From contig CBDDCL010000015.1 in the NCBI GenBank assembly GCA_965226245.1, positions 2,666,001 to 2,730,000 on the forward strand: 64,000 nt of DNA, written 5' to 3'. Within the stretch, counting starts at the first letter, position 1. The number at the start of each line of letters is the position of its first letter. The position numbers and the translations under genes were made by a program. The notes beneath the pieces are model-generated. The model had not been told where the DNA came from and made no database searches. It saw nothing but the letters and a program-made list of their open reading frames with translations. Of the stretch, positions 1 to 9,657 are shown piece by piece. The DNA is from CBDCYS01 sp965226245 (GTDB taxonomy: Bacteria; Acidobacteriota; Terriglobia; Bryobacterales; UBA6623).

Positions 1-269
1 GGCTCGCCCCGCGCCAGGCGCACGGGAATGGAATCCGGCGCCCCGCCGGAAGATGCGCCGTAAGCCGTCGTGAGACGAACGCCCGTCGCCTTCTCGAATT
101 GAGGGCCAAGCACGTTGTACGCCGCGGTGAATCCACCTGACGTCATCACGCTGACGGTACCAGTCGGCGCTCCCTGCGACCGCGCGGCCGACTCGCTTGG
201 CGCAGACTGACACGCATAGATGAGGAGCAGCACTGCGGCGGCAAAGGCGATCGAAGGAAATCGTTTCAT
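1..269 (-). CDS. ModA-like substrate-binding lipoprotein, 5' end only
   Basis: First 89 codons of a gene running off the left edge on the minus strand. The protein starts MKRFPSIAFAAAVLLL and has a lipoprotein signal peptide whose lipobox ends in Cys20 (LIYAC). The mature part contains SGGFTAAYNVLGPQFEKATG and a later GA-S-SGG stretch ending in VRLARGE. This is the opening of the molybdate-type (ModA-like) periplasmic binding fold, where the S-G-G-F loop helps bind an oxyanion. The likely role is membrane-anchored solute capture for an ABC transporter, or a free-standing binding protein. The ligand cannot be told from this fragment. The rest of the gene is outside the window. Confidence 0.75.
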   Translation of the reverse strand, partial: MKRFPSIAFAAAVLLLIYACQSAPSESAARSQGAPTGTVSVMTSGGFTAAYNVLGPQFEKATGVRLTTAYGASSGGAPDSIPVRLARGE

Positions 270-1356
270 ATGGCACGCAACCCGTCGTGATGTCCAGCTT
301 CGGAGATGATTTACAAGCTGAAAGTGTAGAACAAAGGCCGTTCTGCTGGGCGGGCCGCTACCGGCTCCAAGAGATTGCAGGCCCCCATGACACACGTCAT
401 CGGACCTCTGATGTATCAATGCAGGAAGGTCTGCCGACCTTCCTGAGCGTTCAGATACCCAGCTCATCCACAAGCCAAATCGATCCTGGCGCCAGCGACG
501 TCCTCCCGCACGGATAGGTAATGGGATCGCGGACGACAACAAAATGAGCAGCGATGCTCTGCTCATCGGCTTGCGTGAGTGGCCACGGAAGCCCCCTGGA
601 TCGTTCAACCCGGACGCGCCACACTCGACCGCCTGGCCCGGCGAAGCCTCTGCCGCCGAAGCCGCTAGGACCTCCACTGCGGCCTCCCGGCCCGGCGAAG
701 CCTCTGCTGCCCTGGGAGATTCCCCAGCCGTGACCCGGACAGGCCGTCTCCGATGCAGCGTAACAAAGCATTAGTCTGCTGCTTCTGCAAATCCTCGTGT
801 GACCCTGCAGTGCTCGAGGACTGAATCCCGTAGTGATCCACATCGTCGAAACTGGTTCGAAGAGTTGCGCGACCGGGAGCAGGACTAAGCCGTTGCGAAG
901 CAATCAGTCAGCTCGCGTCGACGGATAGATGGCAGAAAATCCGGCTCCTTCAATCGGTCATCAACGCCCAGGTGAAACCACTAAATCCTGACTAACGGGG
1001 AAGGGTTTAACCAACCGTCAACTTGTAAGTGCTCGCCGTTGGAACACTTGCTCGGCTGTAAATCTCTCACGCCGTCGAAATCCCTCTGGGACTTCCTTGC
1101 AGGACGTTCCCGGCATGCAACCGACCCGTTGTATGACGGAAATGCCGTCACGGGTGAAGAACGACAAGGCCGAATCGGGGATCATCCGACCCGCCTCAGG
1201 CAGCACCTGATCTTCTTCTGTGGCACCCAGCGTCATCTGGTAAAATCCAGCATTACCTGGCCAAGCCCGACTAAAACGGGTTGACGCCGGCCTGGTTCTC
1301 TGTTACGAAGAGCGGGACCAAGGGGCGTTGGTGTGCTCTAACCCGTTGAAATTACG
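270..1356. other. Non-coding or decayed interval before the BREX operon
   Basis: About 1.1 kb with no gene I can support. Open frames exist on both strands but none resembles a known family. On the minus strand a Gly/Arg-rich stretch (about 600-720) comes from a GC-rich direct repeat. The last 100 bases must hold the promoter of the BREX operon, but I see no convincing -35/-10 pair. Confidence 0.5.
635..707. repeat. Two direct copies of a 19-bp GC-rich repeat, 54-bp period
   Basis: The sequence ggcccggcgaagcctctgc occurs at 635-653 and again, identical, at 689-707. The 54-bp period is a multiple of three. Read on the minus strand it gives a repeated GFAGPGGR-like peptide, so it may be the relic of a Gly-rich coding repeat. 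Confidence 0.6.
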
Positions 1357-1575
1357 ATGGCTTCTCTGGATGAACGCTGGTTGTCGGTAGATGAGATCGC
1401 CGAGTACCTCGGTGTCAGCAAGGACACCGTCTACGTATGGATCAACGAGAAGGGCATGCCCGCCCACCGGATGGGTCGTCTCTGGAAGTTCAAGCGAGAG
1501 GAGGTCGACGGGTGGGTCACCTCTGGAGGCGCATCGGACAAGCAGGGTCACGGCACCAGCGGGGCGACGGACTAG
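1357..1575 (+). CDS. Small excisionase/MerR-type helix-turn-helix protein, first gene of the BREX operon
   Basis: A 72-residue protein that is almost entirely one winged HTH of the excisionase (HTH_17) type. WLSVDEIAEYLGVSKDTVYVWI forms the HTH at about residues 8-29, and the wing follows with HRMGRLWKFKREEVDGWV. It should bind DNA. The stop codon lies two bases before the brxA start, so the two genes are almost certainly co-transcribed. Small HTH_17 proteins are common at the head of defence and restriction operons. A role as operon regulator is an inference from position, and it is unlike the larger WYL-type BrxR regulator known from other BREX loci. No clear ribosome binding site precedes the ATG. 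Confidence 0.75.
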   Translation: MASLDERWLSVDEIAEYLGVSKDTVYVWINEKGMPAHRMGRLWKFKREEVDGWVTSGGASDKQGHGTSGATD

Positions 1576-1577
1576 CC

Positions 1578-2384
1578 ATGGGGGAGGTGGCGCACATGCT
1601 GACCGATGTAGGCCCAGGGCTGATCCCGGCGCTGGACCCCAGTGCGCCCTACATATCCCGCCTCTCCGCGCGCTCGGCGCTGTACACCGACCTGCACGTC
1701 CTGCTTGACACGAAATGCGCTCCCTTGTCGTCGTCGGCCTACCGGTCACTAGTAATCGACGAGAACTGTCTCGCCCGGAAGTCCGCAGCAGCGCGGCTGA
1801 AGATGTGGAAGGAGCTGAAGTCCCGCTACATCCTGAACACGGAGCACCCTGTGTTCGCCGCGTTCCTAAAGGAGTGGCGTCGTTGCAGCTCCGAGCCAGA
1901 GCGTGGCCTCACCGCATACATTCTCCTCGCGCTCAATGATCGCCTCGTCGCAGACCTCGGGACCAAGTGGCTGTTTCCGCTCCTGCGCCGTGCGCCCGCG
2001 GAGCTTCGCGTCGCCGATGTCCGTGGGTTCATCGATCGTGCGGCCAAGAAGCACGCCGAGGTTCGCCGCTGGTCGGATCAAACGCGCACCGCTGTGGCCC
2101 AGAAGTACGGGGCGAGCATTCGCGACTTCGGGTTGGCGCAGGGGACAGTCAACAAGGTCACGATCCGTCCCGCATTGTATGGGGCTCCCGTGCGGCTCCT
2201 GGTTCGCGCCTTGCGTCTCGTCGGCGTCCGCCCGCTTGATCTAGTTCGCGCGCCGATCTTCCGGCTACTCGCTCTCGAGGGTCCTGAGGTCATCGAGGCG
2301 CTCGGTGAGCTCAACCGTGTCGATGCCCTTCGCTTTCGCATTCAGGGCGACATCGTCGAGCTCAACATTGGGGAGGTTGCCTGA
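1578..2384 (+). CDS. brxA: BrxA (DUF1819), BREX type 1 inner component
   Basis: A 268-residue protein matching BrxA in length and content: helical and Arg-rich, with the family-like pattern SARSALYTDLHVLLD near the N-terminus and RWSDQTRTAVAQKY in the C-terminal half. The frame is open upstream to 1437, but the ATG at 1578 (MGEVAHML) is chosen because it directly follows the HTH gene and an AG-rich stretch. BrxA is a small DNA-binding protein found in all type 1 BREX systems; its exact step is not settled. It ends in a TGATG overlap with brxB, which indicates translational coupling. The call rests on family features plus gene order brxA-brxB-brxC-pglX-pglZ-brxL. Confidence 0.85.
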   Translation: MGEVAHMLTDVGPGLIPALDPSAPYISRLSARSALYTDLHVLLDTKCAPLSSSAYRSLVIDENCLARKSAAARLKMWKELKSRYILNTEHPVFAAFLKEWRRCSSEPERGLTAYILLALNDRLVADLGTKWLFPLLRRAPAELRVADVRGFIDRAAKKHAEVRRWSDQTRTAVAQKYGASIRDFGLAQGTVNKVTIRPALYGAPVRLLVRALRLVGVRPLDLVRAPIFRLLALEGPEVIEALGELNRVDALRFRIQGDIVELNIGEVA

Positions 2385-2923
2385 TGCAGAGCTTGTTCGC
2401 CGCGCTGTTCGAGCTCATCAAGGAACCTCTTCGACCCGACCGGGGCGTCAAGACCGACAGCTCCATTCTGCTGATCTATCCCCCCGACAAGGAACTCGAT
2501 TTCCGCGAGTACCTTCTCGACTCGTTCATCCCACACCTTCAGGCCAAGAAGATCCCATTCACTCACCTAAACCTGACTGGTTTCCTATTCCGAGACCTTG
2601 ACGAAGCTGACGCTGAGGATCTCCAGGAGGATGAGTTCGACGACTACCGGTGGATGCAGCAAGGGCTCTCCAAGCGCGTTGAGGCCGCGCTTGTGCGGCG
2701 GTTGGAGGAGCTCACTTCGCAGACGCCCGGCTCAACAGTGCTGGTCTCCTCCACAGTCGCGCTGCACCCTCTCGTTCGCTACGGCGAGGTGCTTAGAGGT
2801 CTGCGCGATCTCGAGGGTCGCATCGCGCTCGCGTTTCCCGGGGAGGAGCGCGGCGGCAAGCTCCATTTCATGAACCAACCCGACGGCGGCAATTACCTCG
2901 CGGTCAAACTGTTCTGGCGATGA
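2384..2923 (+). CDS. brxB: BrxB (DUF1788)
   Basis: A 179-residue protein of the DUF1788 family, close to the usual length of about 190. It begins MQSLFAALFELIKEP and contains the conserved-looking ILLIYPPDKELDFREYLLD segment and the C-terminal FPGEERGGKLHFMNQPDGGNY. BrxB is a core BREX protein with no assigned enzymatic activity, thought to work with BrxC and PglZ. The start codon overlaps the brxA stop by one base. Thirty-one bases separate it from brxC, and that gap contains a good ribosome binding site (GGAG). Confidence 0.87.
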   Translation: MQSLFAALFELIKEPLRPDRGVKTDSSILLIYPPDKELDFREYLLDSFIPHLQAKKIPFTHLNLTGFLFRDLDEADAEDLQEDEFDDYRWMQQGLSKRVEAALVRRLEELTSQTPGSTVLVSSTVALHPLVRYGEVLRGLRDLEGRIALAFPGEERGGKLHFMNQPDGGNYLAVKLFWR

Positions 2924-2954
2924 TCGGCAAGAGGCAAGGCAGGAGAAGAGCGCA

Positions 2955-5900
2955 ATGACGACAGTCAGGAAAGTCATCAAGCGGGACATCGGCCAGAAGG
3001 TCGAAGGCGTCGTCAAGGTCTTCGACCGGTCGGCTCTCGCCACCGAGATTCGTGAATACGTCGTCACTGACAAGATCGAGGACGAGCTCAAGCGCATCGT
3101 CGACACCTTCACGCACGTCAGCGAGACCATCCGCCGCGGAGGTGCTTCGCGCGACGTCGTCGGCATGTGGATCTCTGGTTTCTTCGGGTCCGGCAAGTCC
3201 CACTTCGCCAAGGTCCTCGGCTATCTGTTGCAGAACGATCAACTAGAAGACGGCTCGGGCGAGCACTGTTTTGATGTCTTCGTCAAGCACCTGTCCGACA
3301 GCCCACGCGGCAAGGACGTTCGGCTTCGCCTGGGAGAAGTGAAGCTCGGTACCCAGATCCGGACCATCGCCTTCGAGATCAAGAGCCGACAATCGCTGAA
3401 CAACCCCAACTCGGTGGGCGAGATCCTCATCTCCGAGTTCTATCGGCACATCGGTCTGGCAGAGAACTTCGTCGTTGCTCGGATCGAGCGCCGCCTGCAG
3501 CAGCGCGGCGTGCTCGACAATCTGGCGACGACATATGAAGCCGAGTTCGGCGTCCCCTGGCGGTGCGCGGAAGGACGAGACGATCTCATGACCGTCCGGC
3601 GCCGGCTTGCCGAAATTCTCCCAAAGGTGGACCCGGCCGAGTACAGCGATCGCAAGTCAGCCAAGAACGCGCTCAACGATATGTTCCGCCACGAGAAGAT
3701 CACCGCGGAGGGTATCGCGGACGAGCTCGTAGAGTGGGTCGATGCGCAACCCACGACGGACGGCAAGGTCCAGCACTTGATTTTTGTCATCGACGAGATA
3801 GGCACCTTCATCGGTGACTCAAACGAGCGCATCGGTGAGCTCAACAGCCTCGCCGAGATGATCGGTAACAAGGGCAAGGGCAAAGTCTGGCTGATCGTCA
3901 CGAGCCAGCAGGACCTCGAAAGAGTCGTCGATCGCACCAATTTCCAGCCCGCCCTCATCGGGCGCCTCAACGCTCGCTTCGAGCTGAAGCCTCATCTCAT
4001 CTCCGACGAGATCAACAAGGTCGTATCGGAACGCATCCTCAAGAAGCACCCGGCGGAGGAGCCTGCGCTGAGGTCGCTCTATCAAGAGCATGAGGGACCA
4101 ATCGCTCAGCTCGCGGATATCAAGGCGAGCCGCCATCTCGGAGCCGTGAGCGAGCGCAGCTTCATCGATTGCTACCCGTTCCTCCCACATCAGATCCGGC
4201 TGGCCCAGGACATCTTCGAGGCGTTGTCCGGCTTCCGTATCTCGGGTGGTGTGCGCTCGATGATCTCCGTGGTCATGGAAGCACTGCAGGATCTCGCCGA
4301 TGAGGAGATCGGCGTCATCGTCAGCTTCGACCAGGTTTTCGACGCCGTGGAAAACGATCTGCTGTCCCAGGAGTATCTCGGCGCCTCGGGCGTACGGGCG
4401 ATTCACGAGTCGGACGAGCGCGTGCCTGGAACTCCGATCGACCCGGCGCGTGTCTTGAAAGTCCTCTGGCTGCTACAGCGAATCACCTGGGTCCCCCGCG
4501 TCCCGGAGACCCTCGCCAAGTTGCTCGTGCGCAAGCTCAATACCGAAATCGCGCCGCTCCGCGAGCAGGTCGACACCACGCTCGAAGCGCTCCAGCAGGC
4601 GGGCTACGTCGCACGCGACGAGGCGACCGGAGAATGGAAGTTCCTCAACGAGCGGGAACGCACCATCGAGCAGGCGATCCAGGAGATGGTCCGCCCCGGG
4701 GGAACGAAGAGCATCAGCATCGCTGCCGTTCGTCGCACTTCCCAGCAGATGGCGAAGGAGAGTGTCGTCATCAAGAAGAAGCTCGGAAACTTTGCGGTCC
4801 CGTACGGCAAGACGAAGGTCCCGTTCAGCTTCGGCGTCCACCTCGATAGAGAAGCAGTCCTCACCGGGCCCGAGATCGAGGCCGCCTTCGTTAGCCCCCT
4901 CGCATCCGGTCGCAAGCAGGAGATCGAGGAGATCCGTCGGCTCAATCAGGCAGTTGGTGCGAAGGGACGCAAGGTGTGGTGGGTTTCTTCCGCGCCCGGC
5001 AACCTCGAAGCTCGGTTCAAGCGCTACGAGGCGCTCGTCAAGGTCACGGGTGACAAGCGCTTCACAGAGGACTCCTCCGCCGACACGCAAGATGCCCTGT
5101 CGGAGAAGCGCAAGGAGCGAGACGAGCTTCGAGGGGCGTTGATCAGCGATATCGAGCGCGCGTTCTTGGATGGGACCATCTTCTACGGTGGGCAGGAGCT
5201 CGAGTTGGATCGTGCCGCTGACCTGAAGGAGCCGATTACCGGCGCGCTGACGAGCATCATTCCGAACATCTACCCCCGCTTCGCTCTGGCGGATCGCAAC
5301 TTCGACTTTGCCAAGGACCTCAAGGCGTTGCTCAACCCGGCGACCTCCGAGGTTCACACCATCGCATCTGAGCTCGACCTGTTCGACACGCAGGGCAGCC
5401 TACAGCGCGAGTCAGACCTCGTTGCGCAGGTTCTGGAGGTGATCAAAGACCTGGAGGACGAGGGCATCGATCCGGCAGGAAGCCTTCTCATCGACTCCAA
5501 GGACAGCAAGGGATTCAAAGGGTTCGAGCGCCCGCCGTTCGGCTGGCCTGACGAGCTGGTGCGGCTCGTGCTTGCAGCCTGCTTTCGCGCGGGCGCTGTC
5601 TATCTCGAGCGGCAGACCAGCACGGGACCGAGCTCGGAGTATGACTACAAGGGAAAGGTGGACGTGTTCGCCAAGGTCAACACCTTCAAGAAGACCACCT
5701 TCCGTGTCGCCGAGACCAGCCTCACCGTCGAACAGATCAAGCAGGCAGCCAAAGCGCTCATCGCGATGGGTGTCACCGGCACGCCGGAGTCGGGTAACGC
5801 GATCGCGGCGGCTGTGCGTGACCTGGGCGCGGTTCTCAAGTCGGGGATCGACGATGCCAAACTTCGGTCGCAGCAGGGCCTACCGGTCCACGATGCATTG

Positions 5901-6710
5901 ATCTCGGGCGAGGCGTCGCTTCTCGAGCCGATGACGGCCAAGGATCCCACCGCCGCGGTTATCGCGTTTCTCGGTGCCGAAGCTACCTGGAAAGAAGTCA
6001 ACGAACGGCTGCGAGCTCTACGGAGCTTTCTTGATGCCAACCGTCACAAGCAGTTCGCCACTTCTCGTCAGCTCGTGGAACTGATCACGAACCACCCGGT
6101 CCCCGATGGGCACGCAAGCGATGCTGCCATCTCGCAGGCTTGCAAGGACATGGATGCCTTCATCAATGACAAGTCCGTGGTGGAGCGCTGGGCCGACTAC
6201 CGCAGCGCGTTCGATCAAGCCTACAGCGTATACCGGGAGGTTTATCAGCAGGCCCACGACAAGATCAGGCGCGACGTCGAGGAAGCCGTGGCTTCCATTC
6301 GCAGCGGGGAAGCGTATACGCAGGCGCCCAATGATCAACGCGACCAGGTTGTGGACGCCGTCTTTGCGTCCGGGCGGGTCTGCCACTATCCCCAAGTCAA
6401 CATCGCCTCGGTGGCACAGCTGATCGCGGCCGCCGGTCGCCGCAGTTTGACCTCCCTCGACCAAGCACGGGTAGCGCTGCCGGGCTACTGCTCCCAGGTA
6501 CAGGCGGACCTGAGAAAACTCGCTGCGCCGCCACCCAAGCCAGATGAGAAAGTCTTCGAGTGGCGTGCCAGCAACGAGCTCGCCGGTCGCCGATTCGTGA
6601 CCGAGCAGGAGGTCGATGATGCCTTCGAGCAAGCGGCGAAGAATCTCCAGGGAGCAGCGGACGAGCTAAAGGCGCGAATCCGGGAAGGCTTCACGGTGGT
6701 GGTGAAGTGA
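2955..6710 (+). CDS. brxC: BrxC, large P-loop ATPase of BREX
   Basis: At 1251 residues this is the largest protein of the operon and has the typical BrxC length. The Walker A motif is GFFGSGKSH at about residues 75-83. A Walker B-like strand, LIFVIDEIG, lies near residue 277. A switch-like VTSQQDLE follows about 40 residues later. The remainder is long and helical. BrxC is an AAA-type ATPase needed both for BREX methylation and for phage exclusion, and is believed to assemble with PglZ, BrxB and PglX. It has its own ribosome binding site (GGAG, about ten bases before ATG). It ends in GTGA, overlapping the GTG start of pglX by four bases. Confidence 0.92.
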   Translation: MTTVRKVIKRDIGQKVEGVVKVFDRSALATEIREYVVTDKIEDELKRIVDTFTHVSETIRRGGASRDVVGMWISGFFGSGKSHFAKVLGYLLQNDQLEDGSGEHCFDVFVKHLSDSPRGKDVRLRLGEVKLGTQIRTIAFEIKSRQSLNNPNSVGEILISEFYRHIGLAENFVVARIERRLQQRGVLDNLATTYEAEFGVPWRCAEGRDDLMTVRRRLAEILPKVDPAEYSDRKSAKNALNDMFRHEKITAEGIADELVEWVDAQPTTDGKVQHLIFVIDEIGTFIGDSNERIGELNSLAEMIGNKGKGKVWLIVTSQQDLERVVDRTNFQPALIGRLNARFELKPHLISDEINKVVSERILKKHPAEEPALRSLYQEHEGPIAQLADIKASRHLGAVSERSFIDCYPFLPHQIRLAQDIFEALSGFRISGGVRSMISVVMEALQDLADEEIGVIVSFDQVFDAVENDLLSQEYLGASGVRAIHESDERVPGTPIDPARVLKVLWLLQRITWVPRVPETLAKLLVRKLNTEIAPLREQVDTTLEALQQAGYVARDEATGEWKFLNERERTIEQAIQEMVRPGGTKSISIAAVRRTSQQMAKESVVIKKKLGNFAVPYGKTKVPFSFGVHLDREAVLTGPEIEAAFVSPLASGRKQEIEEIRRLNQAVGAKGRKVWWVSSAPGNLEARFKRYEALVKVTGDKRFTEDSSADTQDALSEKRKERDELRGALISDIERAFLDGTIFYGGQELELDRAADLKEPITGALTSIIPNIYPRFALADRNFDFAKDLKALLNPATSEVHTIASELDLFDTQGSLQRESDLVAQVLEVIKDLEDEGIDPAGSLLIDSKDSKGFKGFERPPFGWPDELVRLVLAACFRAGAVYLERQTSTGPSSEYDYKGKVDVFAKVNTFKKTTFRVAETSLTVEQIKQAAKALIAMGVTGTPESGNAIAAAVRDLGAVLKSGIDDAKLRSQQGLPVHDALISGEASLLEPMTAKDPTAAVIAFLGAEATWKEVNERLRALRSFLDANRHKQFATSRQLVELITNHPVPDGHASDAAISQACKDMDAFINDKSVVERWADYRSAFDQAYSVYREVYQQAHDKIRRDVEEAVASIRSGEAYTQAPNDQRDQVVDAVFASGRVCHYPQVNIASVAQLIAAAGRRSLTSLDQARVALPGYCSQVQADLRKLAAPPPKPDEKVFEWRASNELAGRRFVTEQEVDDAFEQAAKNLQGAADELKARIREGFTVVVK

Positions 6711-8794
6711 CGACCGAGCGCCAAGCATTATCTGATCGCCACAAGGAGGCGGTGAAGTCCTGGGCGCCCCAGGTACGCAAGGCCCTCGAGCAGGACTTTG
6801 CCGCCCAGCTCGAGCGTCTCGGGATGAAGCCGAGCGGCAAGCACACACCACTCGACAAGATGAAGCTGCCGGACGAGGCCACGGCGATCCGGCGGCGCGC
6901 CGAGGCTCTGCTATCCCGTGAGGTGATCGCAGAGGGGTCGGCCAAGCGCGGCTTCGACAACGTCTTGAGAGAGCTCACGTATACGCTGCTCAATCGTCTC
7001 GTCGGGCTCAAGGCGATGGAGGCGCGCAAGCTCCTGTTCTTGCCGCCCCCTGCGGACCCCGAAGCGCCTGCGGAGCAAACGGAGGTTGTCAGCCCCGTCC
7101 CCGGGCAGGGTCGCTCCCGCTACCTGAGAGACTTCCGCGCCGTCGGCGGCAGCCGATACAAGTATGACGACGACGCCGAGGAGGCGTTGCTTCGCGACGC
7201 GCTGACGTCGGCGTTTCGCTACGTCACACATGACATCCGCGTGCTGTTCGACCCGGATCACGAGTACGCCTGCGTCTGGCCGACCCACGCGGCCCTTCTT
7301 GAGGTCCTCCGGCTGATCAATAACGGCCTGCCCGAAGACGCCTACCGCGCGCAGGACTTCCTCGGCTGGGTCTACCAGTTTTTCAACCGCGAGGAGAAGA
7401 AGCGCGTGCGAGACGAGAACAAGGGCACGCCCCGCTCGTCATACGAGCTCGCGGTCATCAACCAGTTCTACACCCCGTCATGGGTCGTGAAGGCCCTGGT
7501 CGATAACACGCTCGGGCGCTTGTGGTTGCAGATGCACCCCGACTCGAGCTTGCTTGCCGCCGAACCTCCCCCGCTACCAGGGGATCGGAGTTCCGGCGCG
7601 CCCGTCGCCGACTACCTTGTTCCGGGTACGAGCGAGAAGATTCGTTTCCGGCGACTCACCGAGACCGCTGACATCCTGAGCTTCAAACGCGCGCGCGACA
7701 TAACGTTGATCGACCCAGCGTGCGGCACGATGCACTTCGGCCAGTACGCCTTCGGGCTTTTTCACCGCATGTATCTCGACGAGATCGAGCACGCGGGGCA
7801 GGACGGCTGGCCTGCCGAGCCCTCCGTTTCGGAAGCGGCCGACATCCCCGCAGCCATTCTCGAAAACAACCTGTTCGGCATTGACATTGATCCGCGCGCG
7901 ATCCAGATCGCATCGCTCTCGCTCCTTCTGACGGCCAAAGAGGCGGCGCTACGACATGGATTCTCACCACTCGACGTGAAGGTCAAGCGTACTAACTTGG
8001 TCGTCGCCAACGCCGTGGACCTCGGCGAGGAGAGGCTACGCACCTTGGTCGAACGCTTGGGCAACCACACCGGCTCGCCGGAGCTTCGCGAGCGACTGTT
8101 CAAGACCATCTGGGACAACCTCCAGAATGTCGGTGAGCTCGGCAGCCTCGTCCAGGTCCGCGAAGGCGTTACGCGCGTGCTCGAGGACTGGGTTGATGCC
8201 GAAGCCCGGTCCAAGGGCATCACTAAGGTGATCAAACAAGCGAGCGAAAAGCAGCTCGAGCTCGGCACGATCAAGACCGATGCCGACCGCGACCACGCCA
8301 AACAGCTCGAGCTGGAACGGAAGGTCCTCGAAGAGGAGGCCGCGAAGCTGCGCCGAGACTTGCTCGCTGCTGTCGAGGCTGCGGCCGCGAGGATCGCGGA
8401 CGCCCCATCCGAGCGCCTGTTCGCCGAGGACACCGCGCGCGGCCTCAAGCTCGTGCAGCTCCTGTCGCGCCGCTATGACATCGCCGTGATGAACCCGCCC
8501 TACGGCTCGTTCGTTCCGAAGGTGAAGGACTTCATCAAGGCGGCGTATCCGCTGACGTCGAACGACATCTACGCCACCTTCATCGATCGGGCGTGCCAAC
8601 TCACGGAGCCAGAGGGCTACGTCGGAGCGCTTGTGTCGGCCACGTTCGTCAATCTGAAGAGTTTCGAGAAGCTTCGCACCGAGATCCTTCTCAAGCGCAA
8701 CCCGCTCATCCTCATGCTCGACCTCGGCTTCGGCATCCTCGACGACGCGACGGTGGAGGCTGCCGCCATCGTGCTCAAGGGGGGCACACCATGA
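6707..8794 (+). CDS. pglX: PglX N-terminal half: adenine-specific methyltransferase domain (split gene)
   Basis: A 695-residue protein starting with GTG that matches the N-terminal part of PglX, the BREX adenine-N6 methyltransferase. The SAM-binding motif I is DPACGTMHFG at about residue 335. The catalytic motif IV is NPPYG at about residue 595. A helical insert lies between them. It ends shortly after motif IV (ILDDATVEAAAIVLKGGTP), where an intact PglX of about 1200 residues would continue into its target-recognition half. That second half is encoded separately at 9644-11539. The stop codon overlaps the fic start as ATGA, a classic re-initiation arrangement. The catalytic centre is complete, so methylation is plausible only if both halves assemble. 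No decay is visible in this half. Confidence 0.9.
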   Translation: MTTERQALSDRHKEAVKSWAPQVRKALEQDFAAQLERLGMKPSGKHTPLDKMKLPDEATAIRRRAEALLSREVIAEGSAKRGFDNVLRELTYTLLNRLVGLKAMEARKLLFLPPPADPEAPAEQTEVVSPVPGQGRSRYLRDFRAVGGSRYKYDDDAEEALLRDALTSAFRYVTHDIRVLFDPDHEYACVWPTHAALLEVLRLINNGLPEDAYRAQDFLGWVYQFFNREEKKRVRDENKGTPRSSYELAVINQFYTPSWVVKALVDNTLGRLWLQMHPDSSLLAAEPPPLPGDRSSGAPVADYLVPGTSEKIRFRRLTETADILSFKRARDITLIDPACGTMHFGQYAFGLFHRMYLDEIEHAGQDGWPAEPSVSEAADIPAAILENNLFGIDIDPRAIQIASLSLLLTAKEAALRHGFSPLDVKVKRTNLVVANAVDLGEERLRTLVERLGNHTGSPELRERLFKTIWDNLQNVGELGSLVQVREGVTRVLEDWVDAEARSKGITKVIKQASEKQLELGTIKTDADRDHAKQLELERKVLEEEAAKLRRDLLAAVEAAAARIADAPSERLFAEDTARGLKLVQLLSRRYDIAVMNPPYGSFVPKVKDFIKAAYPLTSNDIYATFIDRACQLTEPEGYVGALVSATFVNLKSFEKLRTEILLKRNPLILMLDLGFGILDDATVEAAAIVLKGGTP

Positions 8795-9657
8795 GCCGGC
8801 TGCGTTGGCGCTGGGAGGAGAAGGACTTCGGCTTCCGTTTCCGCGCGGGGTCCGGCAAGCGTGCTGCTGAGCACTACCAGGCGGGCGCACCCGGCGACTT
8901 CTACGTCATTCCCGCCACCCAGCGAAAGCTCGTCAAATCGCACGCGGATGCGCTAGCAAAGCAGGCAGAGGCCCCGACGTCGCCGCGTGTAGTACCCAAC
9001 CCCTGGAAGGACTACGACCGAGATTGGGACTGGATCGTCGGTCCGGACGGCATCCTGCTCAACTACGCCGGGTGCCTGGACCAGGAAGAGCTGCACCGAC
9101 GCGAGGACGAGGGCGTGGCTCGGGCCATGAAGTTTGTCAGTGATCTACTGGAGCGTCCTGAGCCTGCGCCACTGACTGTATCGCTCGTTCAGCAGGTCCA
9201 TCGCGAGCTGATGGGCGAGATCTATCCATTCGCTGGAGCGTGGAGAGCGGTCGCGCTCCACAAGGGCGAAGGGTCAACGAAGTGGCCTTTGCCACCCGGT
9301 GGCATCGCACCGCTGATGGAGCTCCTCGAGCGTGACGTGCTCAGCAAGTCACCGGTGATCTCCGACGATGACACTGCGGTCGTAGCGTTCGCTGCCGAGA
9401 TCATGGGGGAGTTCATTGCCATCCATCCGTTCCGTGAGGGCAACGGGCGCGCCGCGTTCATCCTTGGGAACCTCATCCTCATGCAGAACGACTTGTTGCC
9501 CCTGGATGTCTACGACCGCCGCAGCGACCAGGGACGATACTTCGAAGCATGCGAAGCGGTCCGAGTGAGAAAGGACTACGAACCAATGGCCTCCCTCATC
9601 CGTGAGTGGGAAGACGCCGCGCTCGAGCGCTGGGAGGCGAGCCATGGCGAAGAATAA
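8791..9657 (+). CDS. Fic-family protein nested between the two pglX halves
   Basis: A 288-residue protein with a full Fic core: EIYPFAGAWR (about 143-152), then HPFREGNGRAAF with catalytic His212 and the phosphate-binding GNGR loop (217-220). Fic proteins transfer AMP or another nucleotide group to a hydroxyl of a target protein. The second Arg of the usual HPFx(D/E)GNGRxxR motif is Phe here. No clear inhibitory (S/T)xxxE(G/N) helix is present; a near match, SLIREW, sits close to the C-terminus. The first 80 residues are unfamiliar. The start overlaps the end of pglX-N by four bases and the end overlaps pglX-C by fourteen, so all three are translated from one message. Its target and its relation to PglX are unknown. 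Confidence 0.9.
   Translation: MSRLRWRWEEKDFGFRFRAGSGKRAAEHYQAGAPGDFYVIPATQRKLVKSHADALAKQAEAPTSPRVVPNPWKDYDRDWDWIVGPDGILLNYAGCLDQEELHRREDEGVARAMKFVSDLLERPEPAPLTVSLVQQVHRELMGEIYPFAGAWRAVALHKGEGSTKWPLPPGGIAPLMELLERDVLSKSPVISDDDTAVVAFAAEIMGEFIAIHPFREGNGRAAFILGNLILMQNDLLPLDVYDRRSDQGRYFEACEAVRVRKDYEPMASLIREWEDAALERWEASHGEE

Noticed and set aside
451..903. 150-residue minus-strand frame with Gly/Arg-rich repeats (GFAGPGGR)
   Set aside because: The Gly-rich part comes from a GC-rich direct repeat and the rest resembles no family; there is no ribosome binding site.
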